A stretch of 64,000 nt of DNA from positions 202,867 through 266,866 of the forward strand of contig JAHDWP010000002.1 of NCBI GenBank assembly GCA_023382715.1. Reading direction: 5' to 3'. The notes under the pieces were generated by a model that made no database searches, had not been told where the DNA came from, and worked only from the letters and a program-made list of their open reading frames with translations. The stretch is from Anaerolineae bacterium (GTDB taxonomy: Bacteria; Chloroflexota; Anaerolineae; Aggregatilineales; Aggregatilineaceae). Shown piece after piece: positions 17,153-25,652 of this stretch (the stretch's first letter is position 1; every line of letters begins with the position of its first letter). The position numbers and the translations under genes are program-made.

Positions 17153-18577
17153 CTACCGCTTGGGCGCGGCCTCGATCTGCACGAAGGCGGGGCGCAGCGG
17201 GTCCTCACCGCCGCGCAGCAGGGCATAGGCGGCGCGCGGATCGCGGGCGTCAATCAGCTCTTGGTTCGAATAGTTCAGGTTCCACAGGATCAGCGGCCCC
17301 ATGAAGGGCTTACCCTGGGCGATCTCGAAGGCGCGGAGAATGTAATGCGCCTGGGTCTGCTGGTCGAGCCACTGCAAGTACGGCGGGTCGTCTGGCGGCG
17401 GGGCGGGGTCGCCTTCCAGGGTGGTGAAGCCCTCATAGGTGCCCCAGCCGAACTCGGTCGCCCACAACTGGCGGCCTGCGTCGCCGCTCTGCTCCATGAT
17501 CGCGCGGTAGTCTTCGATGGTGTTCAGGAAGAACCACGATGGATGGTTGTTGTAGCCGGGCGCGCCGCAGTCGGCCTGGCCGCACCAGTGTGCGTCGGGG
17601 GCGTTGGCTGCGCCGTAGGGATGGATGCCGATGGCGATGTTCTGATAGGCGGGGTTGTTCAGCCCTGCTGCGTACATCTGGCGCAGGTACTGGCGGTCGT
17701 CAATGGCCGAGACACCGTCGTTGATGCCGGTTGGGGCCAGGCCCGCCGTCACTATGGTGACGCTGTGTCCGCCCTCACCGGCGCGGATGCCGTTGTAGGC
17801 TGCGTCGAAGAGGCGCATGTACTCAGCGCCGCTCAGCGTCCCGCCGTTCCATTCACGGCGCAGATTCGGCTCGTTCCACACTTCGATGGCCGAGAAGTAC
17901 GAATTGCCATAGAGGTCAACGCGCACCTCGCCCATCATGCGCGTCAGGAAGCTGGCCAGGTCTGCTGGGTCGCGGGGCGGGCCATCTTCTTCCAGAGTGG
18001 CGCGCGCCCAGTCCGGCGCTTTGGCGACGCTGATCAGCACCTTGAAGCCTTCCTGGTTGGCCCGCTGCACGAAGACGCGGTAGCTGTAGAAGGTCTGGCT
18101 GAGCGTGCCCCGTTGCGGCTCCAGGATGTCCCAGGCGAATTGCAGCTTGACCCACTCCACGCCCAGGCGCTTGGCCAGCCAGAGCATGGTCTCGAACCCG
18201 TCTACGGACATATCCGGGTTGATCTGGATGCCCATCAGCCCGGCGGTGAGGGTGGGCAGCGGCGTAGGGCTGACCGTCGGCGTCAGCGAGCCGGCGGGCG
18301 TCACAGTCGGTGTGGCCGAGGGGCGCGGCGTGGAAGTGACCGGCTGGGTGGGGGGCGCGCCAGGGGTGGGCGTGGGCTGTGGCGGCGCGGTGATGATCGG
18401 CCCGAAGCCCTGCGTCGGGGTGGGCGCGGCCTGGGCGACGCCTTCGGGGGGAGCGCCTGCTGCGCCCGGCGAGTCCGCGCCCGACCTGGCAGCGAGCACC
18501 TGCGAGCCGATGATCAGGCTGGCAGCCAACACGACGACAAGCCACAGCGCATAAGAGCGTTGGATTCGGAAGCGCAT
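17153..18577 (-). CDS. Secreted/anchored clan-A glycoside hydrolase-like protein
   Basis: 474 residues: signal or anchor helix (8-31), a Pro/Thr-rich linker (about 45-110), and a TIM barrel. Clan GH-A landmarks are present: the acid/base in IEVWNEPN (Glu236) and a second Glu in LWATEFGWG (Glu375) where the nucleophile is expected; also WVKLQFAW and IGIHPYG. Probably cleaves a beta-glycan at the cell surface; I cannot assign a GH family (GH5, 39 or 51-like). Start at ATG 18577 because the signal peptide begins there and AGAGGAAA precedes it; the open frame runs further. First gene of a probable pair with the propeller protein. Confidence 0.82.
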   Translation of the reverse strand: MRFRIQRSYALWLVVVLAASLIIGSQVLAARSGADSPGAAGAPPEGVAQAAPTPTQGFGPIITAPPQPTPTPGAPPTQPVTSTPRPSATPTVTPAGSLTPTVSPTPLPTLTAGLMGIQINPDMSVDGFETMLWLAKRLGVEWVKLQFAWDILEPQRGTLSQTFYSYRVFVQRANQEGFKVLISVAKAPDWARATLEEDGPPRDPADLASFLTRMMGEVRVDLYGNSYFSAIEVWNEPNLRREWNGGTLSGAEYMRLFDAAYNGIRAGEGGHSVTIVTAGLAPTGINDGVSAIDDRQYLRQMYAAGLNNPAYQNIAIGIHPYGAANAPDAHWCGQADCGAPGYNNHPSWFFLNTIEDYRAIMEQSGDAGRQLWATEFGWGTYEGFTTLEGDPAPPPDDPPYLQWLDQQTQAHYILRAFEIAQGKPFMGPLILWNLNYSNQELIDARDPRAAYALLRGGEDPLRPAFVQIEAAPKR

Positions 18578-18772
18578 AGAGGTTTCCTCTGGCTCGACTG
18601 GACGGAAAGGGATGTGCAGTGCTGCGCCCGCGCTATACGGCTGCGCTGCGAGCTGATCGCGACGCTGGCACTGCGAGCAGACAGAACTATAAAGGAAGCG
18701 GCCCCGTTCGGCAAGACTGCGCCGGGAAAACGCAGCGGAATCAGAGGACACCGCACCTGTGCCCACATAAAA

Positions 18773-18804
18773 AGCTTCCGAAGCCAGCAAGACTTCGGAA
18801 GCCT
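18773..18804. repeat. Hairpin repeat family B, copy 1
   Basis: Inverted repeat agcttccgaa...ttcggaagcct with an interior of about 10 bases (gccagcaagac). It lies between the start of the glycosidase-like gene and the 3' end of hsp20. Four further copies of the same ttccgaag...cttcggaag motif occur near 20993, 26834, 27008 and 32861. Confidence 0.6.
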
Positions 18805-18865
18805 GTCACGCTATGAGCCTGGGTTGCGCCCGCCGGTTATCCCGGCGCTGGAGCGAAGACTGCGC

Positions 18866-19324
18866 TTACGCCGTGCGCACCTCGATGCGCTTGGGCTGAG
18901 CTTCCGGGCGCACGGGCACGGCCAGCGTCAGCACGCCGTTCTCGAAGGTGGCCTCGATGTGCTCCAGGTCCACCGTGTCGCCGAGGCGCAGGCTGCGCTT
19001 GAACGCGCCGGCGCAGCGCTCGCGCACGTGATACTGCGCGCCTTCGCGCTCCTCGGCGGCCTTGATCTCACCGCTGATGGTCAGCAGATCGCCGTGCACT
19101 TCCACGGACACGTCCTCGGCGGTCAGGCCGGGCAGGTCCATGCGGATGGTCACGCCGGCCTCATTCTGAGTCACGTCCATCGCCGGGCGCAGCATGGGGC
19201 GCGCCGTGTCCGTGTTGTAGCGGGCCGGGTTCGACCAGCCCGAACGCCACAGGTCATCCACGACCTGGTCGAGCGTGCGATAGCTATGCGGGGTGGGGGC
19301 AGCCCAGCGGATAAGTTTCACCAT
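18866..19324 (-). CDS. hsp20: Small heat shock protein Hsp20
   Basis: 152 residues, standard size. An ATP-independent holdase that binds unfolding proteins. The alpha-crystallin domain runs from about residue 45 to 140: DVTQNEAGVTIRMDLPGL, VEVHGDLLTISGEIK, then the conserved loop GAFKRSLRLGDTVD and ENGVLTLAVPVRPEAQPKRI (the GVLTLxxPK signature is present in slightly altered form). AGGAG precedes ATG 19324. No CIRCE element was found upstream; the upstream gap 19325-19502 holds TTGAAC followed at a poor distance by TATTGG, so the promoter is undefined. Confidence 0.93.
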   Translation of the reverse strand: MVKLIRWAAPTPHSYRTLDQVVDDLWRSGWSNPARYNTDTARPMLRPAMDVTQNEAGVTIRMDLPGLTAEDVSVEVHGDLLTISGEIKAAEEREGAQYHVRERCAGAFKRSLRLGDTVDLEHIEATFENGVLTLAVPVRPEAQPKRIEVRTA

Positions 19325-19502
19325 GGTGTTTTTCTCCTGATCGTCTGTGGGTAGTCAGCCGCAACTCGGTCTGTTGCACCAATACGTCTCGTTGCTTCGT
19401 TCAAACACTATGATGCCACGCCCGCATAAGAACGGTCTTGGCGCGACATTAGAAGCGTCTCTGCGCTGCGTAAACGTTGTGCAAGAAAGGGGAAAACCAG
19501 CG

Positions 19503-20765
19503 TCAGCGGCGCACAAAAACCGGCGGCCAGCGCCGGATGTGCACCAGCCAGCCCTTGCAGTCCAGCGCGACGAACCCCGCCGCGGCCAAACGCAGCGCCA
19601 TGCCCAGCGCCAGCACGGTCGTCAGGCTCAGCGAGGTATTGGCGAGCTGGCTGCCCAGCAGCGGCCCGACGAAGACCGCCAGCAGCACGACCTGGTTGTA
19701 GACGGTCATGAAGCGCGTCAGGTTCTCGGCGGGCGCGTTCTCGCTGAAGTAACCGAAGAGACTGATGGCCGCCATCGTCCAGCCCGCGCCAGAAAGCATT
19801 GCCCCGATCATGGTGAGCGGCAGGCTTGACGCGATGACCAGGACGCCCGCTGCCACGCCAGCCACCCCCAGGCCGATGGCGATGACCATCAGCGCGCCGA
19901 TGCGCCGCACGATGCGATAGGTGACGCTGGCGATGAGCGCCGCTGCCGCCAGCTCCGCCACCGAATACACCGACATGAACGCCTCATCGGCGCCCAGCTC
20001 ATTCATCAGGCGCAGCGGGATGATCGCCGAGATGAAGAAGAAGGCAATGTGCACAAATGCCGCGATGAGGGCTATGCGGCGGAAAATGGGCGACTGCCAG
20101 GGGCGCACCGGCGACTGGTCGGGTGAGGGGATGTCAGCGGGGGCCAGCTCGCGCGTGCGCTGGATGTTGATGAAGCTGCCCAGCGACAGGACGAAGGACA
20201 CGACGAACATCACCTGGTAATTGACCGGGAACGGCATCAGCTCCAGCCAGAAGCCAAAGGCCAGCGTGCTCATCCCCACCGCCAGGTTAAAAGCGAGCGA
20301 CCGGCGACCGAGCAGCACTGTGAGCCGCGGGGGTTCGACCGCCTGGCGCATCAGCACGAGGAACAGCACCGAGCTGATGCCGTTAGCCGCCGCCGGGAGC
20401 GCCACCGCGGCAACCAGCCACCAGGGTTGCAGCCCAGAGGGGAACAGGGGGGTGAAGGCCGGCAGCAGAAAGGTCAGCCGGTAGAGCAGGCCGGGCCACC
20501 ACATGGCCTGCGTCATGGTGGGATACCGCCCGCGCCACCAGGCCGCCCACGACGACGTGATCAGCGCGATCAGCGAGGGCAGCGCGGCTATCCAGCCGAG
20601 CAGCGCGGCTGAAGCGTCCAGACGGATGGCGTAGACCGACAGAAAGCGCGCCGTCGCGGGCACGGCCAGCCCGAACCAGGCGATGTCTCGTACCAGATAA
20701 CGAAAATTCGCCCGGCTTTGACTGGCGTCCTCTGAGGACGTGGTCGCGTCGTCTTGGTCGTCCAT
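19503..20765 (-). CDS. Major facilitator superfamily transporter
   Basis: 420 residues with about 12 hydrophobic helices in two halves separated near residue 200-215 by a charged loop (RTRELAPADIPSPDQSPVRP). The N-terminus is an acidic cytoplasmic tail (DDQDDATTSSEDASQ) before helix 1. No substrate signature was recognised; the helix layout is like the drug/lysophospholipid-type efflux branch, which is only a guess. The ATG at 20765 is favoured because the longer open frame adds only an unlikely tail. Single gene, downstream of the anchored hydrolase gene with the family-B repeat between. Confidence 0.82.
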   Translation of the reverse strand: MDDQDDATTSSEDASQSRANFRYLVRDIAWFGLAVPATARFLSVYAIRLDASAALLGWIAALPSLIALITSSWAAWWRGRYPTMTQAMWWPGLLYRLTFLLPAFTPLFPSGLQPWWLVAAVALPAAANGISSVLFLVLMRQAVEPPRLTVLLGRRSLAFNLAVGMSTLAFGFWLELMPFPVNYQVMFVVSFVLSLGSFINIQRTRELAPADIPSPDQSPVRPWQSPIFRRIALIAAFVHIAFFFISAIIPLRLMNELGADEAFMSVYSVAELAAAALIASVTYRIVRRIGALMVIAIGLGVAGVAAGVLVIASSLPLTMIGAMLSGAGWTMAAISLFGYFSENAPAENLTRFMTVYNQVVLLAVFVGPLLGSQLANTSLSLTTVLALGMALRLAAAGFVALDCKGWLVHIRRWPPVFVRR

Positions 20766-20992
20766 CACGCTCGTCTTGTTGCCCCCATGCGGCTCACCGC
20801 AAACCAGCACCCCGCGACACGATACGTGCCGGGCGTGCTGGCGTTCAGCGCCTTCATGATCATCTTGTTTGGCGGGCGTGTCAAGCGCCAGATAGGTGCT
20901 TTCTGCACTACGCCTGGCCGACGCCGGCGGAGAGTGGACGGGTTGGCGAAATCCTTTCGGGCGCAGAAAGGGATGCAGGCGCTCCGCAGCCA

Positions 20993-21022
20993 GGCTTCCG
21001 AAGTTGGCAAAACGGAAGTCTT
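20993..21022. repeat. Hairpin repeat family B, copy 2 (degenerate)
   Basis: ggcttccgaagttggcaaaa followed by cggaagtctt: the same arms as the other family-B copies but with the right arm eroded. It abuts the stop codon of the alpha/beta hydrolase gene and could act as its 3' hairpin. Confidence 0.45.
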
Positions 21023-21978
21023 TAGTGGTTCAGAGAGTCATGATCCAGGATATGTTTCTGCACGGCGGCGCGAATAGCCGCCTGCTCGACGGCCATGAGC
21101 AGGTGGCCCCCTCTCTCGAAACGCACCAGCCGCGCACCGGGAATGGTGGCCGCAGCGAACTCGGCGTTGTGGAAACGCTGCAGCGTGTCATCTGTGGCGT
21201 GGAATATCAGTGTCGGCGCCCGGATTGCGGCGATGCGGCTGCCCGGCAGCGCTGCGCGATTATCGAACAAAGCGCCGGCGCTCCGCAGCGAAACCGGATT
21301 CATCTCCTCGATGATGCGATTGACCAATTCCTTTTGCGCAGGCGCAAGCTCCGCAAGGATGGCCTCAGAAGCTCCCATAAGACTTATAAACTGTTTCTTG
21401 AACAGCTTAGTCAGACCCCAGTAGAGCCAATCATACTTGTAAACAGTGACAAGGGCGTTACCCTTCTGATCCGCCTGCTGCTGGTCTTCCGAAGAGGCCG
21501 TCGCTACGCCGGTTGAGATGAGGATCAACGACGATACCCGTTCGGGATGCAGGGCCGCAAAGAGCAGCGCTGAAGGCCCCCCGTGAGATACCGCCATCAC
21601 CGCAGCTTTCTCGATACCCAGATGGTCAAGCAGGGCGGCATAAGCATGCGCCTGGTCGTCGAAAGTCGCAGCGTCGGGAACGGTTGAGCGCAGGTAGCCA
21701 AAGCGGGAAGGAGCAATCCAGTGGAAGCGATCATCGAGGAACGACTGGGCGATGAGTTCTCCTTGATCGTAACCGCCTCCACTGCCGTGGCTCACCAGCA
21801 CGTGCGCTCCGCTTCCCCCTTCGCTGTACTCGATGTCACCATGCGGTGACGATATAACCACGCTCTTCCCGCGAACCCGTCTATAAGCTTGATTCATGTC
21901 GCGGCGGTACGCTGCCGCCCCCAGGCCGCCCGCTGCGAGCAACCCAACGGCACTCCATCTCAGCAACCCCCTGGGCAT
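21022..21978 (-). CDS. Membrane-anchored alpha/beta hydrolase
   Basis: 318 residues. Residues 5-25 form a hydrophobic anchor (LLRWSAVGLLAAGGLGAAAY). The hydrolase fold follows: oxyanion region VLVSHGSGGGYDQGE, nucleophile elbow MAVSHGGPSALLFA (Ser in the SHGG form), acid in LIFHATDDTLQRF and His in RGGHLLMA. Typical of esterase or lipase-like proteins with unknown substrate. The ATG at 21978 is selected because the anchor begins there and GGGG lies just upstream; the open frame extends into the preceding gene. It is probably co-transcribed with the small membrane protein at 22127-22564. Confidence 0.85.
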   Translation of the reverse strand: MPRGLLRWSAVGLLAAGGLGAAAYRRDMNQAYRRVRGKSVVISSPHGDIEYSEGGSGAHVLVSHGSGGGYDQGELIAQSFLDDRFHWIAPSRFGYLRSTVPDAATFDDQAHAYAALLDHLGIEKAAVMAVSHGGPSALLFAALHPERVSSLILISTGVATASSEDQQQADQKGNALVTVYKYDWLYWGLTKLFKKQFISLMGASEAILAELAPAQKELVNRIIEEMNPVSLRSAGALFDNRAALPGSRIAAIRAPTLIFHATDDTLQRFHNAEFAAATIPGARLVRFERGGHLLMAVEQAAIRAAVQKHILDHDSLNH

Positions 21979-22126
21979 CTTCCCCGCCTTTCTCAACGCT
22001 ACCGGAACCAGAGTGCTCCGCAGAATGGGAACACACGCGAAGAAGCCGCAGCGGAAGCAGACCAGGCACTCATCAGTGCGGCCCTCTCCGTCACCACAGA
22101 CCAGAGGAAGCCCCTTGGGCTGCGTA

Positions 22127-22564
22127 TCAGGCTCTGCTCGCTGGCCCTCGCAGGCTATCCACACTAACGCGCTTGCTGAAGATCAGCCACAGAAGCACGG
22201 CGTCCACGAGAAGTGGGAGAACGGCCCAGCCGGTGAACCAGATAAGCTGTAGCGCGATCGAAAAGACTGCCCCGGCGACGGTGAGCCACGCAAACCACTT
22301 GCGCGGCACGCGCCACCGCAGAAGAGCCGCCGCCGCCATAAGGAAGCACACGCCGGATGTGATCCCCAGGATGGGTGCGAGCGCGTTGCGTCCATCTCTT
22401 GAGAGCAGGAGCGTGTCCGCCTCCTCAGCAAACGGCCAGAGCAGTTGGCCGCCCACCCACCAGGGAGGCGGGTCATCACCAATCTGGAGAGGAACGAGCG
22501 CAGCCAAGTTGAAGTGCGCAGCCAGGACCAACAGGATGACCAGTAAAATCCACATTTTCTGCAT
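22127..22564 (-). CDS. Four-helix integral membrane protein, unknown
   Basis: 145 residues with four hydrophobic helices: 4-24 (MWILLVILLVLAAHFNLAAL), about 66-84 (ITSGVCFLMAAAALL), 92-112 (WFAWLTVAGAVFSIALQLIW) and 114-130 (WAVLPLLVDAVLLWLIF). Between helices 1 and 2 lies PPPWWVGGQLLWPFAEEAD. No motif identifies a function. Its 3' end runs into the leader of the anchored hydrolase gene (ATG 21978, 149 bases on), suggesting one transcript. ATG at 22564 follows ggagac. Confidence 0.7.
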   Translation of the reverse strand: MQKMWILLVILLVLAAHFNLAALVPLQIGDDPPPWWVGGQLLWPFAEEADTLLLSRDGRNALAPILGITSGVCFLMAAAALLRWRVPRKWFAWLTVAGAVFSIALQLIWFTGWAVLPLLVDAVLLWLIFSKRVSVDSLRGPASRA

Positions 22565-22677
22565 TCGGTGTCTCCTTCAATCGTGTCGTGAATTTCGTTG
22601 TCATGCCGGGCTGATTCGCCTTACACCGTCCGTCAGCAAGGCCACCGAAAGCCGCTTTCCGCCGGCTGCCGTTTTGC

Positions 22678-25263
22678 CTACGGGAAGCGTTTGAAGTGGT
22701 AGAGCCGGTTGCCAGCCAGCAGGTACATGTTGTTGCGGGCCACAGAGTCCGCGTAGAAACCGCGCGCATCCTGGAAAGCATCGTGCGCGCCGCGCGGGCG
22801 GTAGCCCTGGTTGAACGTCCCGGCCCACGAGGTTTCGTAGACGGTTTCGTTCACCCCGTCCACGATGTACAGGCTGCGCGAGGCCGGGTCGTTATCCACG
22901 AACAGCGCCGTGCCGCTGGCCATCGCACCGGGAGGGGCCTGGCGGAATTCGAACGGCTCTTCTTCGACGATGCCCTGCACGTTGCGCCGATAACGCCGCA
23001 TCGTCCCATCGGCGAAGAGGATGTACACGGCCCCGTCGTCGCTGATCCCGAAGTCCACCGCGCCGGCCAGGTTCGGAAGCTGGTCGCCGTTGAAGTACTC
23101 TTCGGGCGCGTTGGGATAGCTCTCGGCTCCGGCGGGCGGGACGTAGCGCCAGACCTGGTTGGAGGGGGGATCCATCACGTACAGGTTGCTGCGATACACG
23201 GCCAGGGCGATCGGCTTCTGCCAGCGCCCCTCGGTGACCAGCGCCTGGGCGCTGGTGAAGTAGGTCGGCGAATAGGCGATGAGCAGGCCGTTGGCGTCCA
23301 GCGCGACGAGCACATTCTTGGGGCGCGTGCCGCCGTCGGCTAGCCACTCGATGTCAATGAGAGGGCCAACGGTGTAATTGCCCGTCGCCCCGCTGATCGT
23401 CTGCCCCGTCCAGATCACCCGCTTGTCGCCGCTGTCGGTCAGGCCGTCGCCGCGCTCGTTGAGCGTGTTCTGATAGACCACGCCGTTCCTGCGATCCAGC
23501 GCATAGAGATCCACGCCGCCATGCACGATGGGCGCGACCATCTCGGCATCGCGCGGGTAGGCGCGCAGCAGCGTCAGATCGCGGCGCACCACGTCGTCGA
23601 AACAGTCGAGATAATTCTCGGCGTCGGCGCGTATGGTGAGCACGTTGGTGTCGTTGGGGCGCAGCACTTCGGCGCGCTCGGCCAGGTCGAGCACCTCCAC
23701 CCACAGCGGGCGCAGCGCCGGATTTTCGCAGCTTCCCCCCGAAAGGCGCAGCGCGTCGGCGTGGGTGGTCTGGGCGCGCTCCATGTACTTCTGAAATTCG
23801 CTCTTCTCCGCGCCGAGCAGCGCCATGCCCACCGCCGCCACGACGATCACCACCGGGATCATCACCGCCAGCCCGATGGCGATGTTGGTCGGGATGGTCG
23901 AGCGGCGGCCCTCTTCCGGCTCCGGCACCAGTCGGTTGAGCGCCCCCGACAGGAAGTTGACCACGGCGAGCGCGGCGACCAGCACTGCGCGCAGCCCCTG
24001 GCGTCCGCGCTGAGCGACGGCTTCGCGCGCGTGGTCGAGAGGGGTGGGGCCGGTGGGCACCGGGGGCGCTGAGGGCGGCGACGAGCCGCCCGATTCCGGC
24101 CCGCTGGTGAAGCGCCCGGCCACGCCCCCCAGGGCGGCGCGCAGTCGCGCTGCGACCGGCGGGCGTGTGGCGGCGTCTGGAGTCTCTGCGAGAGCGGGCG
24201 TAGGCGGCGGCGCAGCGCTGGCCGGGATCGCTGGAGTGGCCAGGGCTTCGGCTTTCCGGCTGAGCGGGATGTCCTGCGGCAGCGGCAGCGGCGCAGTCTC
24301 GACGGGCGCGGGTATCTCTGCGGCGAGAGCCAGCATCTCCGCGGGGAGCGCCTCGGCAAATGGCGATTCGGTGGGGGTTGATGCGGGTTCCGGCTCTGCG
24401 CCGGCCTCGCCTGGCGCGATTTCCCCCTGCGCTGGCGCTGATTCGCGCAGCACAACCTGGCCCCAGTCCGGCTCGGAGCCGCTGACCGGGCCGACCGCCG
24501 GCTGGGGCCTGCGCGGCTCGCGCAGGCTGTGTTGGAGCGCGTAACGCCCGGCATCTGGCGCGCCGGGCGGGGCGAAAGCGACGGCGCTGACGGCCAGGTG
24601 CTTGCTGCTGAGAGTCTTCAGCCGCTCCAGGACCTCGCTCAGCGTGCCCTCGCGCAGCACAATATCGAAAGTGGTGGTCGGGGCGTGTTGCAGGCTTTCG
24701 TCGCAGAGCAGCAGCAGGTCGCCGGGCGCAATAGCCAGGCGCGCAAGCTGGATGTCCGGCGGATCGCCGCTGCCCAGCGGCGGCAGGTTGATCGCCAGCG
24801 GATCGCGGCGCTCTTCTGGGAAGAATGTCAGACCACCCGCCCCACGCCAGACCATGAACGCGCGCCCGCCGCGCGCCACGTACAGATCGCCCCCGTGCAG
24901 GGCCAGCGCCAGCGCGTTGACCGGCTCTCCGGCGGGATCGTCGAGGATGTGGCGGTTGACGGCGGCCAGCGCCTCGCGCAGCCCGCCGGTGATGCCGCCG
25001 CTGCTGCCGAAGTAAGTGTCCGCGCCAAGCTGAGCCAGGGTCTCGAAGTAGGGCGCGGGCGCGTTCGTGTCGCCGTGCGGCGTGATCAGAATGGCGAAGG
25101 CGTGCCCTTCGCGCGCGCGAGGGGCGCGACGTGGCGCAAGCTCGGCCAGCGCGCCCGGCGGCGGCACGCGCACCGCCCGTCCCCCCACCACCAGCACATG
25201 CCCGACCAGTACCTGTGCATCCTCTGGCATGACCATCACCCCGTTCGCTGCCCACCGTGCCAT
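22678..25263 (-). CDS. PP2C-like domain / transmembrane / beta-propeller fusion
   Basis: 861 residues. Residues 1-235 resemble a PP2C-type phosphatase domain (FAILITPHGDTNAPAPYFET, GGLREALAAVNRHIL, GDLYVARGGRAFMVWRGAG, LLLLCDESLQ); the metal-binding aspartates of PP2C are not all obvious, so it may be inactive. Residues about 240-440 are Ala/Pro/Glu-rich. Two hydrophobic stretches follow (LRAVLVAALAVVNFLSG and AIGLAVMIPVVIVVAAVGMA). The extracytoplasmic part starts with a helical segment containing CENPALRPLW, then NHL/SMP-like propeller repeats (WLADGGTRPKNVLVALDANG, AVDFGISDDGAVYILFADG). Probably a sensor linking an outside signal to a cytoplasmic phosphatase-like module. Start uncertain; ATGs at 25236 and 25230 are alternatives. 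Confidence 0.75.
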   Translation of the reverse strand: MARWAANGVMVMPEDAQVLVGHVLVVGGRAVRVPPPGALAELAPRRAPRAREGHAFAILITPHGDTNAPAPYFETLAQLGADTYFGSSGGITGGLREALAAVNRHILDDPAGEPVNALALALHGGDLYVARGGRAFMVWRGAGGLTFFPEERRDPLAINLPPLGSGDPPDIQLARLAIAPGDLLLLCDESLQHAPTTTFDIVLREGTLSEVLERLKTLSSKHLAVSAVAFAPPGAPDAGRYALQHSLREPRRPQPAVGPVSGSEPDWGQVVLRESAPAQGEIAPGEAGAEPEPASTPTESPFAEALPAEMLALAAEIPAPVETAPLPLPQDIPLSRKAEALATPAIPASAAPPPTPALAETPDAATRPPVAARLRAALGGVAGRFTSGPESGGSSPPSAPPVPTGPTPLDHAREAVAQRGRQGLRAVLVAALAVVNFLSGALNRLVPEPEEGRRSTIPTNIAIGLAVMIPVVIVVAAVGMALLGAEKSEFQKYMERAQTTHADALRLSGGSCENPALRPLWVEVLDLAERAEVLRPNDTNVLTIRADAENYLDCFDDVVRRDLTLLRAYPRDAEMVAPIVHGGVDLYALDRRNGVVYQNTLNERGDGLTDSGDKRVIWTGQTISGATGNYTVGPLIDIEWLADGGTRPKNVLVALDANGLLIAYSPTYFTSAQALVTEGRWQKPIALAVYRSNLYVMDPPSNQVWRYVPPAGAESYPNAPEEYFNGDQLPNLAGAVDFGISDDGAVYILFADGTMRRYRRNVQGIVEEEPFEFRQAPPGAMASGTALFVDNDPASRSLYIVDGVNETVYETSWAGTFNQGYRPRGAHDAFQDARGFYADSVARNNMYLLAGNRLYHFKRFP

Positions 25264-25326
25264 GAAGAGCCGTGCCCTGATTGTACCCCAAGTCGAGGAT
25301 TCGAACGCAGAGGAGGGGCGGGAGGG

Positions 25327-25464
25327 GTGCGTGCAAAGGTTGTCAGCGACTCGCCGGGTGCAGGACAGTGACCTCACCCCCAGCCGCGCTGCGCCGAGCG
25401 GGGGTGAGGTAAGCCAGGGCGCAGCAGAGCAGCGCCCCTACCGCCTGACAGATTTTGCGCGCAC
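25327..25464. repeat. MITE-like repeat family A, most complete copy
   Basis: 138 bases. The left end gtgcgtgcaaaggttgtcag and the reverse complement of the right end, gtgcgcgcaaaatctgtcag, match at 16 of 20 positions. The interior has a GC hairpin (cctcaccccc...gggggtgagg) and the block gcgcagcagagcagcgcccc. It lies in the 389-base gap 25264-25652, which also holds a family-C copy and no gene. Confidence 0.65.
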
Positions 25465-25499
25465 CCGCGCGGGAGGTAGTGTGCCGAATTCGGTTGAAA

Positions 25500-25652
25500 G
25501 GGCGCGGGTACTGGCTACTGTGTGCCTTCCCCCGTTCCCGGCCCTTCCCCCTCAAAAGGGAAGGGGGAAAAGCGGCGAGCCTGCTCCCCTTCCCTCCGCG
25601 CAGCGTGGGGGAAAGGGCTGGGGGATGGGGGGCGAAAAGTTCATAACACGCT
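25500..25652. repeat. GC-rich repeat family C, copy 1
   Basis: Nested GC hairpins (ccccctcaaaagggaagggg; ccttccctccgcgcagcg...gggggaaaggg) ending gcgaaaagttcataacacgc, whose reverse, gcgtgttatgaacttttcgc, resembles the gagcgtgt ends of copies at 61866 and 63882. It follows family-A copy 25327-25464 directly and precedes the 3' end of the UroD-like gene. Confidence 0.5.

Noticed and set aside
16763..19354. 863-codon open frame on the + strand opposite the secreted propeller and glycosidase genes
   Set aside because: It runs antisense across two well-supported genes; its translation is rich in Arg, His, Val and Gly with no fold pattern, as expected for a shadow in GC-rich DNA.
19325..19502. 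CIRCE operator upstream of hsp20
   Set aside because: No TTAGCACTC-N9-GAGTGCTAA or near match in the gap.
25285..25310. tRNA-like T-loop word (gattcgaac)
   Set aside because: No acceptor, D or anticodon stem can be built around it; similar words occur by chance inside genes.
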